Shown here: positions 16,886 through 25,408 of the stretch, piece after piece | Layout: each line of letters starts with the position of its first letter | Position numbering within the stretch: the stretch's first letter is position 1 | Origin: Paenibacillus tianmuensis | GTDB lineage: Bacteria > Bacillota > Bacilli > Paenibacillales > NBRC-103111 | Direction of reading: 5' to 3' | DNA: 64,000 nt | NCBI RefSeq assembly: GCF_900100345.1 | Contig: NZ_FMTT01000018.1 | Coordinates: 37,499 to 101,498, forward strand | Translations under genes and position numbers: made by a program | The notes under the pieces: model-generated | What the model saw: the letters and a program-made list of their open reading frames with translations, nothing else | What the model was told of the DNA's origin: nothing | Databases searched by the model: none

Positions 16886-18273
16886 AGCTGCTTGATTATT
16901 TCAAGCTCGGCTGGGATCAGCTCAAACGGCGCGTCGTCGTCACCCTGCTGTGTACAATGGGCATTGCCATCGGTTCGGCTTCCATTGTAGTCGCCATCTC
17001 CTTCGGGGAGTCGCTCCACCAATACAGCCAGAAGCAGATGAGCAAACTCCTGATGTCGGACGAGATTATAGTAACCGGCGGAGGCCGTGCCGAAGGAGCC
17101 GATCCGAACGATCCGAACAGCGCGAAGCCATACGAGCTTACGAAAGCCAAGATCGGCATGATGCGCACCTTCCCACATATTAAGGCGCTGGCTACATACC
17201 GGACGTTAAACCAATTCGAATTTGAAGTGGACAGCAAAAAAGGCTATATCGATGAAATCTTCGCCACCGAGCTGGACACGCTGCCTGCTTTCGGCCATGA
17301 ACTGCAGCAAGGCGGACCTTCGGAGCAGGAGAACACCATTATTTTGAGCTACGGGGCAACGATGGGGCTGTTCGACAGTCAACTATCCAAAACCCGCCAG
17401 CAGCAGCTTCAGAGTACGAGCGAGCGTGAGGCCCGGAATGCTTGGCAGGAACAGCAATATATCGCATATCCCGTGTATCAGAAGCAAATCGTGCTGAAGC
17501 CGCGAATTTTCCGTTCAAACGACGTCGGAGAAACGGTGGACATCCAAATTCCCGTACGGGTCGTTGGCATCCTCAAGAAGCCGGAGGGCTTTACCGACGA
17601 TATGCTGATGCGTCAAAAAACGGCGTACGTATCGCCGGCGCTCGGCAAACGGCTTCAGGAAGCGATCGTTCAAATGAACGGCGGCAAGGTCAAGGAAGGT
17701 AAGAACTCCTCGCAAACGGCCGACTATAACAAGGTCCAAATTAAAGTCGACAGCAGCGCCCATGTCAAAGAAGTGGAATCGCTGCTCAAAAAGCTGAAGC
17801 TCACCACTTCGACAAATCTTCAACGCGAGGAAAGCATGCAAAACCAGCTGTTCACCGTCCGGCTGATCTTCGGCGGCGCCGGCGTCTTTATTTTGCTCGT
17901 CGCTTCGATCTCAATCATCGTCGCCATGACGATGTCAACCTATCAGCGTAAACGGCAGATCGGCATCATGAAGGTGCTGGGCGCCAACCTCGGCCAAATC
18001 CGCAACATGTTTATGGTCGAATCGGCGCTGCTCGGACTGCTCGGGGGCCTGGTGGGCATTCTGGTGTCGTATTGGGTTATTTGGGGGATCAGTATTGCCA
18101 TCATGCACTTTAATCCTCCAGGGCCGGGACCTCAGGAGAACATTTTGTTTATCAGTCCATGGATCTTGCCGGTCGGTCTGTTCTTTGCCATCATGACCGG
18201 CGTGCTGTCCGGTATTTATCCGGCCATCAAAGCGTCGCGTACGGACGCGCTGACCGCCATCAAACGAGACTAA
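16882..18273 (+). CDS. ABC transporter permease, FtsX/MacB-like
   Basis: A 463-residue permease with one N-terminal span (about 18-40), a large extracytoplasmic MacB-PCD-like domain (about 45-325) and three C-terminal spans in the FtsX fold. 'YQRKRQIGIMKVLGA' marks the cytoplasmic coupling loop after helix 2. It starts with the ATGA overlap of the ATPase gene, so translation is coupled. The topology indicates mechanotransmission rather than classic transport through the bilayer. Confidence 0.9.
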   Translation: MKLLDYFKLGWDQLKRRVVVTLLCTMGIAIGSASIVVAISFGESLHQYSQKQMSKLLMSDEIIVTGGGRAEGADPNDPNSAKPYELTKAKIGMMRTFPHIKALATYRTLNQFEFEVDSKKGYIDEIFATELDTLPAFGHELQQGGPSEQENTIILSYGATMGLFDSQLSKTRQQQLQSTSEREARNAWQEQQYIAYPVYQKQIVLKPRIFRSNDVGETVDIQIPVRVVGILKKPEGFTDDMLMRQKTAYVSPALGKRLQEAIVQMNGGKVKEGKNSSQTADYNKVQIKVDSSAHVKEVESLLKKLKLTTSTNLQREESMQNQLFTVRLIFGGAGVFILLVASISIIVAMTMSTYQRKRQIGIMKVLGANLGQIRNMFMVESALLGLLGGLVGILVSYWVIWGISIAIMHFNPPGPGPQENILFISPWILPVGLFFAIMTGVLSGIYPAIKASRTDALTAIKRD

Positions 18274-18294
18274 ACGTTTAGGAGTTATGCAGCT

Positions 18295-19395
18295 ATGAAA
18301 AAAAGAACATGGTTCTTCGCCGTAGGCGCGGTGCTTGTCATCGGCATTACGGGGCTGTTATATTGGCAGAGCCGGCCGCAGAACGCATCCCGTCCGGCGG
18401 TTTCGCAAACAACGAACGCGCTGAAATTCAAAGCCGTCCGGGAGGATCTGACCAACATTGTCGAGGTAAAAGGAAAGTCTTCCTACCAGAAGGAAACGTA
18501 CATAAACGCTCCGTTCGGCGCCTCTGTCACAACGTGGCCCGTCAAAGACGGCTCCCAAGTGGCCAAAGGCGATGTGCTGTTCCAGCTTGACGATACAGGG
18601 CTCCGCAACGAAATCGCCCAGCTTCAAGCGAACGTCAAGAAGCAGGAGATGGATATACGCTTGAATCAAATTCAGGAAAAGACCGGTATCGCCGACGCGG
18701 AAGTCGAGGGCATTACCGAAACGGACGCCAAAAAGCGCTTTGCCGCGTCGGAGAGCCGTAAAATGCAAAACGAGATTACGCAGGTTACTCTTGAGCATAC
18801 CCGCTCGCAGCTCACGGAGAAAACGAAGAAGCTTCAAGCCGCAGGCTTTGCGGCGCCGGAAAACGGCATTTTCCTGTTCGATGGCACCAAGGAACCAAAA
18901 TCGGTGAAGGATAACGAGCGGATCGGCAAAATCGTCGATCTGACGAAGCTGCAGTTGATTTGCAATGTCGGCGAATACGACTTGTTCCGCATCAAGGAAG
19001 GCATGGATGTTGAGGTGCGCGTCGATGCGCTGAAGGACGTCAAGTTGAAGGGCAAGATCGAGCGGCTGTCCAAGTTCGCCAAAGCCGCCACCGGCAGCAG
19101 CAGCGAGTCTTCGAACACGACGGCCGCCCAGTTCGAGGTTACAATCTCTTTGGAGCCGAACGAGCGGCTGATTGCCGGACTCAGCTTGACTGCCTCGATT
19201 CAAACGGATAAAAAAGGCGGCGCGCTGGTCGTGCCGACGTTGACGATTAATCGTGACAAAGACGACTACTACGTCATGGTCGAAGCCGCTGACGGCAGCT
19301 TGGAAAAGCGCGTCGTCAAAATCGGCCTGGAAACGCCTTACAAGACGGAAGTGCTGAGCGGCCTGAACGAAGGCGAGTCCGTCGTGCTTCAATAA
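18295..19395 (+). CDS. Membrane-fusion (HlyD/MacA-like) adaptor protein
   Basis: A 366-residue protein anchored by an N-terminal helix (about 5-24). It has a split biotinyl-lipoyl-like domain ('WPVKDGSQVAKGDVLFQLDD' near 83), a coiled-coil hairpin rich in Lys/Glu/Gln (about 105-185), a beta-barrel region and 'VVLQ' end typical of MacA/HlyD adaptors. In Gram-positive bacteria such adaptors work with MacB-type ABC pairs. It begins 21 bases after the permease stop with a GGAG-like site, so it is the third gene of the operon. Confidence 0.88.
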   Translation: MKKRTWFFAVGAVLVIGITGLLYWQSRPQNASRPAVSQTTNALKFKAVREDLTNIVEVKGKSSYQKETYINAPFGASVTTWPVKDGSQVAKGDVLFQLDDTGLRNEIAQLQANVKKQEMDIRLNQIQEKTGIADAEVEGITETDAKKRFAASESRKMQNEITQVTLEHTRSQLTEKTKKLQAAGFAAPENGIFLFDGTKEPKSVKDNERIGKIVDLTKLQLICNVGEYDLFRIKEGMDVEVRVDALKDVKLKGKIERLSKFAKAATGSSSESSNTTAAQFEVTISLEPNERLIAGLSLTASIQTDKKGGALVVPTLTINRDKDDYYVMVEAADGSLEKRVVKIGLETPYKTEVLSGLNEGESVVLQ

Positions 19396-19439
19396 CTCCC
19401 CTTTCTCCTATCCGGGATGACGGCAGCCATGCCATACGG

Positions 19440-19468
19440 TTGTCAATTTCATGCGGCGCCGTTATAAT
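19440..19468 (+). promoter_or_regulatory. SigmaA-type promoter of the nitroreductase gene
   Basis: TTGTCA and TATAAT separated by 17 bases, 65 bases upstream of the ATG. This separates the gene from the ABC operon. Confidence 0.75.
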
Positions 19469-19533
19469 GGAAAAGAGCTTTTAGTACCAAGTCCTAAGAA
19501 ATACCGCAAGTTAAAAAGAGAGGATGACCCGCA

Positions 19534-20199
19534 ATGACCGATACATCTACACTGTCCTACCATGAATTCAAAACGATTGCGCTTGACCGCCGCAGCATCC
19601 GTAAATATACGGATCAGCCCGTTGCCGTCGAAGATATTCGCGAAATCATCGATTGCGCCCGTTACGCCCCAAGCGATACGAACTCGCAAACGTGGGAATT
19701 CATTGCCGTGATGAATCGCGACAAGATTAAAGAAATCGAACAGATTACTTGGGAGCAGCTGCACCGCAGAGCTGCCGAAGCGGAGCAGCGCGGCTTGTCC
19801 AAGGAAGGCCGCTTGCTGACCAAGTCGTTCGGACCTTACGCCACGGCTTTCTCCAATGCGCCTGTGCTGATCGTATGTCTTGCGACGCCGTACAACTCCA
19901 AGTTCCGGGAGCGTATCTTCGATCCCGTCGAGCTGGTCGACGATGCGGTGTGGGCGGAAGAAGGCATCAAGAGCAGCTGCCTCGCCGCGCAAAACCTGAT
20001 GCTGGCCGCGCATGCCCGCGGGCTTGGCACATGCCCGATGACCGGCCCTGTGCTGCTCGCCCAGGACCAGCTTCGCGAATATTTGGACATCCGGCCGGAA
20101 TGCCAGATCAACATGGTCATTGCCCTCGGCTATCCTTCCGAGCGGCCCGCCCGCCTGCCGCGCAAGGAAATCGACGACATTCTGCGTATCGTCGACTAA
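19534..20199 (+). CDS. Nitroreductase family protein
   Basis: A 221-residue FMN-dependent oxidoreductase. The family's N-terminal 'DRRSIRKYTDQPV' FMN-phosphate motif (about 18-30), 'ARYAPSDTNSQTWEF' and the C-terminal 'VIALGYPSERP' are intact. It would form homodimers and reduce nitro, quinone or flavin substrates with NAD(P)H in the cytosol. The ATG follows AGAGAGGATG and its own promoter, and a terminator follows. The natural substrate is unknown. Confidence 0.92.
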   Translation: MTDTSTLSYHEFKTIALDRRSIRKYTDQPVAVEDIREIIDCARYAPSDTNSQTWEFIAVMNRDKIKEIEQITWEQLHRRAAEAEQRGLSKEGRLLTKSFGPYATAFSNAPVLIVCLATPYNSKFRERIFDPVELVDDAVWAEEGIKSSCLAAQNLMLAAHARGLGTCPMTGPVLLAQDQLREYLDIRPECQINMVIALGYPSERPARLPRKEIDDILRIVD

Positions 20200-20213
20200 T
20201 TACGGAAACGACA

Positions 20214-20254
20214 AAGAACGCCTCGGACCAACGGTATCCGGGGCGTTCTTTGTT
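20214..20254 (+). terminator. Intrinsic terminator of the nitroreductase gene
   Basis: AAAGAACGCCTCGGA pairs with TCCGGGGCGTTCTTT; the downstream side is T-rich (TTTGTTTG). Confidence 0.75.
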
Positions 20255-20284
20255 TGATTATATGCATCTGGCTGTTAGCCCTGC

Positions 20285-20324
20285 AAAAAAAGCGGTTCCT
20301 GGAACGATTATTCCAAGAACCGCT
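20285..20324 (-). terminator. Intrinsic terminator of the cold-shock gene
   Basis: AGCGGTTCCTGGAA pairs with TTCCAAGAACCGCT; on the minus strand it ends in seven T. It lies about 185 bases past the cold-shock stop, so the mRNA would have a long 3' region. Confidence 0.7.
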
Positions 20325-20509
20325 TTGTGGCTTTTCATTTGGCATCGAAACTTAAACTATCTAACGATGAGATGAACCGCCGCAGCGGTAAGTTTTCTTG
20401 CGAAATCAAGAAGCGAATTCAAGAAGTTTCATCGTTTTGATTTCTAAAAGAAAGCTTATATCAAAACCCGTCAACCGATTGTCGACCAGGCATCGTAGTT
20501 AGTTTCGTC

Positions 20510-20707
20510 TTACAGTTTGTGAACGTTAGCCGCTTGCGCACCACGGTTGCCTTGAACGATTTCGAACTCAACCGATTGGCCTTCTTCCAAAGTTTTGAAG
20601 CCGTCGCCTTGGATTGCGGAGAAATGTACGAATACGTCGTCGCCGCCTTCTACTTGAAGGAATCCGTAGCCTTTTTCTGCGTTAAACCATTTTACTGTAC
20701 CTTTCAA
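20510..20707 (-). CDS. Cold-shock protein
   Basis: A 65-residue OB-fold nucleic-acid chaperone. RNP1 'KGYGFLQV' (about 13-20) and RNP2 'DVFVHFSAI' (about 25-33) are present, with '[11 protein letters not shown]' at the start and '[13 protein letters not shown]' at the end, as in CspB/CspD of Bacillus. It melts mRNA structure and acts as an antiterminator at low temperature. The start is TTG at 20707, with GGAGG 9 bases upstream; longer in-frame reading into the leader lacks conservation. The leader of roughly 80 bases and 3' region may carry cold-responsive structure. Confidence 0.95.
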   Translation of the reverse strand: MKGTVKWFNAEKGYGFLQVEGGDDVFVHFSAIQGDGFKTLEEGQSVEFEIVQGNRGAQAANVHKL

Positions 20708-20805
20708 TGAAAACAACCTCCTAGATGTATCGCCATCAAGGGCGAATGGTTCAAGTATATCACCCTTATCAGGATAAATCAACAAGACCTAAATTATACG
20801 CAGCC

Positions 20806-21372
20806 TTATTTTTGTACGCGCAGCAGCTCTTTGGAACCGGGAATAAAAGGCAATTCGGAGAGCTCCAGAGACGCCTCGAATCCGGCCGTCCGCAGCTCTT
20901 CCAGAAGCAGGTCCAGCATCGGATACCGGTCCCATTGCAGCGTAATGACGGGATATACCCGCACCTCTCCGCCTGCACGGCACACCCTTAGCAGCTCACG
21001 CAGTGCGCGGGTGTGAAAGTCATAGTCGAATTGCTCATGGTACAGAAATAAAAAGTGGCTGCACAGCACAAGCCCGAACGATTCGTCCTCATATGGAAGG
21101 TGAGGCAGCTTGGTCAATTTTCCGGTCGACACTTCGATTTCCGTCATCCCGTGGCGGTAAATTCCTTCTGCCGACAGCTCGTACATCGGATCGGCCGCTT
21201 TAGCCGCCAATCCGCGGGCAGCGGCTTCCGCTACAAACGACGATGCTCCCGCGGCCACGTCCAAAATCGGACCCGCCTCCATCAGCTCCGGCTTCAGCCT
21301 AAACATGCGTTCGTACTCGGCAAACGACCGGCAGGTCATTGCCACTCCAATCTGCTCATACCCTCTGCTCAT
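20806..21372 (-). CDS. Class I SAM-dependent methyltransferase
   Basis: A 188-residue Rossmann-fold protein. Motif I is 'ILDVAAGASSFVAEAAARG' (about 36-54), motif IV-like 'GLVLCSHFLFLYHEQF' and post-I Asp 'AADPMYEL' are visible. The substrate is unknown and the sequence does not match a named small-molecule or RNA methylase. ATG at 21372 has AGAGGAGAAA upstream. It is a single gene between csp and an unknown small gene. Confidence 0.8.
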   Translation of the reverse strand: MSRGYEQIGVAMTCRSFAEYERMFRLKPELMEAGPILDVAAGASSFVAEAAARGLAAKAADPMYELSAEGIYRHGMTEIEVSTGKLTKLPHLPYEDESFGLVLCSHFLFLYHEQFDYDFHTRALRELLRVCRAGGEVRVYPVITLQWDRYPMLDLLLEELRTAGFEASLELSELPFIPGSKELLRVQK

Positions 21373-21587
21373 TTTTCTCCTCTGCTCATGTATGGAATAA
21401 CTTGGCCCCCACCCGCCCTTCGGCTGGTGCTGGAGCTTATTGGCATTTTATCACGGGCTATGGTGATTGACAATCGCTATATGGTTGCCCGCTTGGTTGA
21501 AGCCAAGATCAATTCATGCTAAGGTAAAGAGGTAGCGATGGGTCTCTCAATCGCCCGCAACCAATGGAATAGAAAGAGGTAACTGCC

Positions 21588-21833
21588 TTGAAAAATCAGG
21601 GGATTAAAAAACATACGATCTACAAAAAAGACAAATGGAACATGCTGACGGTCGAGGTCAACGGAAAGCAGTTGATTTTAAGAGAAATTTCCGACCAGTG
21701 GGGCGAGGATTGCCATACGTTTCTCAGCCGCCCGGAGATGATGCATTGGGTGAACGAACGCTTCTCGAAGGAACGGTTCCAAGGCACCGACGAAGAGCTT
21801 GAGAGTATTATGGAAGCTTTCCGTCAAGTTTAA
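21588..21833 (+). CDS. Small conserved hypothetical protein
   Basis: An 81-residue soluble protein with a basic front ('KKHTIYKKDKW') and a beta/helix body ('MLTVEVNGKQLILREI', 'HWVNERFSKERF'). I do not recognise a family. TTG at 21588 with AGAGGTAA at suitable spacing. It sits upstream of the manganese riboswitch, but the riboswitch has its own promoter so the two need not be linked. Confidence 0.55.
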   Translation: MKNQGIKKHTIYKKDKWNMLTVEVNGKQLILREISDQWGEDCHTFLSRPEMMHWVNERFSKERFQGTDEELESIMEAFRQV

Positions 21834-21856
21834 TACGAATTTGGACATCTTTTTGC

Positions 21857-21886
21857 TTGACGCCCGGCTTGTCCATTCGGTATAAT
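21857..21886 (+). promoter_or_regulatory. SigmaA-type promoter of the manganese riboswitch
   Basis: TTGACG and TATAAT separated by 18 bases, 27 bases before the aptamer. Confidence 0.75.
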
Positions 21887-21912
21887 GAGGGCAATTACAT
21901 AAGGATGTCCTC

Positions 21913-22007
21913 CAAAGGGGAGTAGCTGTCACAGTAAAGTCGTCAGTTCGGGTTCTGGGAAGAGCCCCGGCTTTATTGGCAACGAAACGTTGTTAGCAAG
22001 ACCTTTG
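21913..22007 (+). ncRNA. yybP-ykoY manganese riboswitch aptamer
   Basis: The aptamer opens with CAAAGGGGAGTAGCTG, the hallmark of the yybP-ykoY class, and closes with CCTTTG, so P1 pairs 21913-21918 with 22002-22007. In between are GC-rich helices and a GCAACGAAACGTTG hairpin. The class binds Mn2+ and normally turns on exporters of the TerC/MntP type. The P1 3' strand is shared with the first terminator arm (AGACCTTT), so aptamer folding and termination are mutually exclusive: Mn2+ would permit read-through into terC. Confidence 0.9.
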
Positions 22008-22029
22008 CCATTGAAGTAAAGGTCTTTTT
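21998..22029 (+). terminator. Riboswitch-controlled terminator
   Basis: AAGACCTTT pairs with AAAGGTCTT and is followed by TTTTT. It competes with aptamer P1 for the CCTTTG strand. Confidence 0.85.
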
Positions 22030-22035
22030 GGTGGA

Positions 22036-22071
22036 AAAATGACCTGTACCGATATGGTAGAGGTCATTTTT
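22036..22071 (+). terminator. Second terminator in the riboswitch leader
   Basis: AAAATGACCT pairs with AGGTCATTTT around an ACCGATATGGT inner hairpin and is followed by T. It lies 7 bases after the first terminator and shares no strand with the aptamer. Confidence 0.7.
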
Positions 22072-22117
22072 GTGTAAATACTAACACCAACAACAACGTA
22101 AGAAGGAGTGGTTGGAC

Positions 22118-22915
22118 ATGGAATGGTTGTCCGTAGATTTTTTAATTGCCCTGATGAACATTGTCTTAATCGACCTCGTACTTGCCGGGGACAATGCCAT
22201 CGTCATCGCACTCGCAGCCCGCAATTTGCCGAAAGCACAGCAAAAAGGCGCCGTCCTCTGGGGAACGGTCGGCGCCGTTATCATTCGTGTCATCGCCACA
22301 CTCGCCGTCGTCTGGCTGCTGAAGCTGCCTGCCCTGCTGCTCATCGGCGGAGTCGTGCTAATCTGGATCGCCTACAAGCTGCTGGTGGACAAGAAAGACC
22401 ATGCCATCGAAGCCAAGCCGCAGCTCTGGCCTGCTATTCGTACGATTATCATCGCTGACGCAGCCATGGGCTTCGACAACGTCATGGCGGTTGCCGGCGC
22501 TTCTCACGGCAGCTTCCTTCTGGTGGTGCTCGGCCTCATTATCAGCGTGCCGATCATGGTATGGGGCAGCACCTTGTTTATCCGGCTGCTGGAAAGATTT
22601 CCTTGGATCATCTACATCGGTTCCGGCGTACTCGCTTATACCGCGGGTTCGATGCTGACGGGCGACCTACTTGTGAAGGAATGGTTTATCGCCAATCCGA
22701 TCGTGAAGTGGGGCTTGGTTGCCATCGTCGTCCTGGGCGTCCTCCTGGCGGGCTACTGGAAAAAGATTTACGGCTCTTTGGTATCGATTAACGAGAGCGG
22801 CCATTTGACGATCCCGCCCGATCTGGAGCAGGGGGCGGACATCCAACCGAACGATAGCTTCGAAGCGAAGCGCGATGAAAAAGGACGTATGATCTTGGTG
22901 AAGTCGCGAGGCTGA
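22118..22915 (+). CDS. TerC family manganese exporter with AbrB-like C-terminal tail
   Basis: A 265-residue membrane protein of the TerC family, relatives of which export Mn2+ and help metallate secreted enzymes. Conserved acidic intramembrane motifs 'VLAGDNAIVIALAARNL' (about 23-39) and 'IADAAMGFDNVMAVAG' (about 113-128) are intact, with seven hydrophobic segments. Residues 220-265 are an extra soluble tail ('NESGHLTIPPDLEQG', 'IQPNDSFEAKRDEKG', 'RMILVK') with the pattern of a SpoVT/AbrB swapped-hairpin half. ATG at 22118 is 9 bases after AAGGAG; a TTG two codons earlier is too close. Expression should be Mn2+-dependent through the upstream riboswitch. Confidence 0.9.
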   Translation: MEWLSVDFLIALMNIVLIDLVLAGDNAIVIALAARNLPKAQQKGAVLWGTVGAVIIRVIATLAVVWLLKLPALLLIGGVVLIWIAYKLLVDKKDHAIEAKPQLWPAIRTIIIADAAMGFDNVMAVAGASHGSFLLVVLGLIISVPIMVWGSTLFIRLLERFPWIIYIGSGVLAYTAGSMLTGDLLVKEWFIANPIVKWGLVAIVVLGVLLAGYWKKIYGSLVSINESGHLTIPPDLEQGADIQPNDSFEAKRDEKGRMILVKSRG

Positions 22916-23140
22916 GCGGGTTGTTCTTGAACAGTGAAATAAAGTGCTCGCTAAGCGGTAAAGCAACTGCCTCCGGCCGCTGTTGAAAACGGGTTAAATG
23001 AATTGGATATATTTGCAAATAATCCGTTTTCAAAGGCGGCACGCAAGCTCTCCGACAGTTACTCTACCCTCTCTCTGCATTATTTCAAAAGTAAGTTCAA
23101 AAACAAAAATCAGCCTCGGGGCTTTTATGGTGAGGTAACT

Positions 23141-23175
23141 ATCAAAAGCCGGCACATTCCACTAGTGCCGGCTTT
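23141..23175 (-). terminator. Intrinsic terminator of the ThDP enzyme gene
   Basis: AAAGCCGGCAC pairs with GTGCCGGCTTT; minus-strand reading ends TTTTGAT. The 225 bases between this hairpin and the terC stop hold no gene that I can support. Confidence 0.8.
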
Positions 23176-23188
23176 GCTGCATTTAAGC

Positions 23189-24871
23189 TCAAATTTTTGC
23201 ATGCGGAACCGGGATTGCTGCAGTGCGAACGTCGATCAGCGCGGGCTTGTTGCCGGTCAGCGCCTGAGTGAGAGATTGCTCGAATTCGTCGGAGCTGGAC
23301 GCCCGATAACCGGAGCCGCCGCAGGCTTCGGCGATAGCCGCGAAATCGGGACTCTGAATCGCGCTGCCGGTCAGGTTCATGCCGGCGACATTCATTCGGT
23401 CCTGCTCCATCGCGTATGTGCCGTTGTTGAGAACAACCAGCACGAGCGGGAGCCTCTGCTCGGCCGCCGTTTGGAATTCCATCAGCGTCTGGACGACTCC
23501 CCCATCCCCTGCTACCGCGATCGCTTGACGGTCCGGATAGCAAAGCTTGGCGGCGATTGCTGCCGGCAAAGCAAAGCCAAGCGTACGCCACCGGCCGGAA
23601 ATCAAGATAGCCTGCCCCGCCTTGGCTTGAAAAATCCGATTGAACCATAGCGTATGATCGCCGGTATCGACGGCGATGATCGCTTGGTCCGATACGTGAT
23701 CCGCAATCGTCTTTATGACCCGCTGCGGCGGTATCGGCGTACCATCGGCCCGGGCCTCGGCCTCGATCTGCCGTTTCCAGCCCGTACATACGTCGCGAAC
23801 CAGGGCGCGCCAAACGCTGCGGTCTTTGGCCAAGAGGTGCTCGGCAGCGGCGAGTTTGGGTACAATCTGCCGGAGATCGCCGACGACGCCCTTATGCAGC
23901 GGGTGACCGAGGCCGATCGCTTCCCGGTTCCGGTCGACCTGAACGATCCGCGCCTGCGTCGGCACGTAATCGTCCGGCCACCATGTCGCGCCGAGCATGA
24001 CGATCAGATCGCTCTCGGCCAGCAGGACACTGGACGCTTCGCTGCCGGCCTGACCGAGGCCCCCCGCATAACATCCGTGGTCGTTCGGAAACAACGGCCG
24101 GGCAGGCAGCGTGGTGATGACGGCGGCAGACAGCTTCTCCGCGAGCTGAAGGACATCCTCCGCTGTCTGTTTCACGCCGCGGCCAATGTACAGGACCGGC
24201 CGCTCGGCCGAAGCGAGCAAGGCCGCCAATTCTGCGATTTCGCTCTCGGGAGCGGCCAGCGGCTGATGCAGATGGGCCGCGTACGGCTTTATCCCGCCTT
24301 TTACCTTCACCGGGTATAAGTCCTTCGGAATGGATAGATGGGTCACCTGCCCTTGGAGCAAACCGCGGACAAGCGCCTGCTCCATCAATTCGGGCAACGC
24401 GTCCGCATGCGTGACCAGATCGGATTTCCCCGCAACGGCAGTATTGAGCTTTTGCTGGTCTACATACTGCTTGGCCCGGGTGCCGATCTTCGACGTTTCG
24501 ACCTGTCCCGACAGCGCCAGGACCGGCGCCCGATCCATAGCGGCATCGGCCAGGCCGTTCAACATATTCGTTACGCCCGGGCCGCTTGTTGCCAGACACA
24601 CCGCCGTCCTTTCCGTCAGCTTGGCCTCGGCGGAAGCCATCAGCGCGGCGCCGCTCTCATGCCGGCAGGCCACATACCGGATCGCGTTCTGTTTTCCGAG
24701 CTCATCCAATAAACTTAAATTGCCGTCGCCGATCACGCCGTAGATCCGCTCAGCCTTCCAAGCCTTCAGCTGCTCTAGGACGAACTGCGATACGGATAAG
24801 CCCGCTGTAGGCTGGTTCTTGTCGGCAAGCACCGGGGGTGCGGCAGCATCCACAAGTGTGGAAGGACTCAT
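23189..24871 (-). CDS. Thiamine-diphosphate enzyme, pyruvate oxidase/acetolactate synthase-like
   Basis: A 560-residue three-domain ThDP enzyme. The PYR domain has 'GVIGDGNLSLLDEL' and the catalytic Glu in 'CRHESGAALMASAEAKL' (about 70); the central FAD/dihydroorotate-like domain follows; the PP domain has the ThDP motif 'VAGDGGVVQTLMEFQTA' ending in 'NNGTYAM'. The layout fits the pyruvate oxidase (PoxB/YdaP) branch better than IlvB, and no ilvN-type regulatory subunit adjoins. ATG at 24871 follows AAAGGAGTG. It is monocistronic with a terminator. The exact substrate is not settled by sequence. Confidence 0.85.
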   Translation of the reverse strand: MSPSTLVDAAAPPVLADKNQPTAGLSVSQFVLEQLKAWKAERIYGVIGDGNLSLLDELGKQNAIRYVACRHESGAALMASAEAKLTERTAVCLATSGPGVTNMLNGLADAAMDRAPVLALSGQVETSKIGTRAKQYVDQQKLNTAVAGKSDLVTHADALPELMEQALVRGLLQGQVTHLSIPKDLYPVKVKGGIKPYAAHLHQPLAAPESEIAELAALLASAERPVLYIGRGVKQTAEDVLQLAEKLSAAVITTLPARPLFPNDHGCYAGGLGQAGSEASSVLLAESDLIVMLGATWWPDDYVPTQARIVQVDRNREAIGLGHPLHKGVVGDLRQIVPKLAAAEHLLAKDRSVWRALVRDVCTGWKRQIEAEARADGTPIPPQRVIKTIADHVSDQAIIAVDTGDHTLWFNRIFQAKAGQAILISGRWRTLGFALPAAIAAKLCYPDRQAIAVAGDGGVVQTLMEFQTAAEQRLPLVLVVLNNGTYAMEQDRMNVAGMNLTGSAIQSPDFAAIAEACGGSGYRASSSDEFEQSLTQALTGNKPALIDVRTAAIPVPHAKI

Positions 24872-24999
24872 GGGAATCACTCCTTTCTGTTTTCCGGTAT
24901 AGCGTTCCCTATGGAGCGCTTCCCATTGCATTTTTTTCATGAAGAGTAAAAGGAAAACCGCCTGAGTTGGCGAACATAGACAGTAAGAGGTGATAAGTT

Positions 25000-25182
25000 T
25001 TGAGCAATGGCGCATCGATCTTGACGTTCATGATTATTTCGTTTTCCCTCGCGCTAATCTTAATCATGAAGAAAGATACCCTTCCGGCAAACGTGAAACG
25101 GCCGCTGGCCATTTTGGCGCTGGTGATGGTTTCGTTTTCGTTCGTGCTGATGATCTTTAGTTTTTTTTCCGGCGCGAAGTAA
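25000..25182 (+). CDS. Small two-span membrane protein
   Basis: A 60-residue protein with two hydrophobic helices ('ILTFMIISFSLALILIM' and 'LAILALVMVSFSFVLMIFSF') joined by a short polar loop with Lys and Asp. I do not recognise a family. TTG at 25000 with AGAGGTGAT 7 bases upstream. It is divergent from the ThDP enzyme gene. Confidence 0.55.
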   Translation: MSNGASILTFMIISFSLALILIMKKDTLPANVKRPLAILALVMVSFSFVLMIFSFFSGAK

Positions 25183-25408
25183 GCGAATAGACTTCTTTCC
25201 TTGAATTCCCTATACTTATATTTGACCCGCGCTCCGGCCATACTAACTAGAGCTTTCCAATGGACCCATAAAAAGCTTGGAGCGTGAACGGGTAATGCGA
25301 TTGTTGCCGTTGCTGCTGTCCGGCGCGCTGCTCTCCGGTGTTGTGATCGGATCGGCGGCGGCTGCGAATCAAGCGGCCAAACCACATCATTTGACAAGGA
25401 GGGCTCCC

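Noticed and set aside
20341..20509. Short repeats in the csp 3' region as a small RNA
   Set aside because: No promoter or distinct hairpin could be supported; it is likely the 3' part of the csp transcript.
22984..23033. GAAAACGG...CCGTTTTC pair as a terminator of terC
   Set aside because: The arms are 8 bases with a loop of more than 30 bases and no T tract, so it is not a credible terminator.
23654..24319. Long plus-strand frame opposite the ThDP enzyme gene
   Set aside because: It lies fully antisense to a gene with strong family motifs, is rich in Arg and shows no domain; such frames arise from high GC codon bias.
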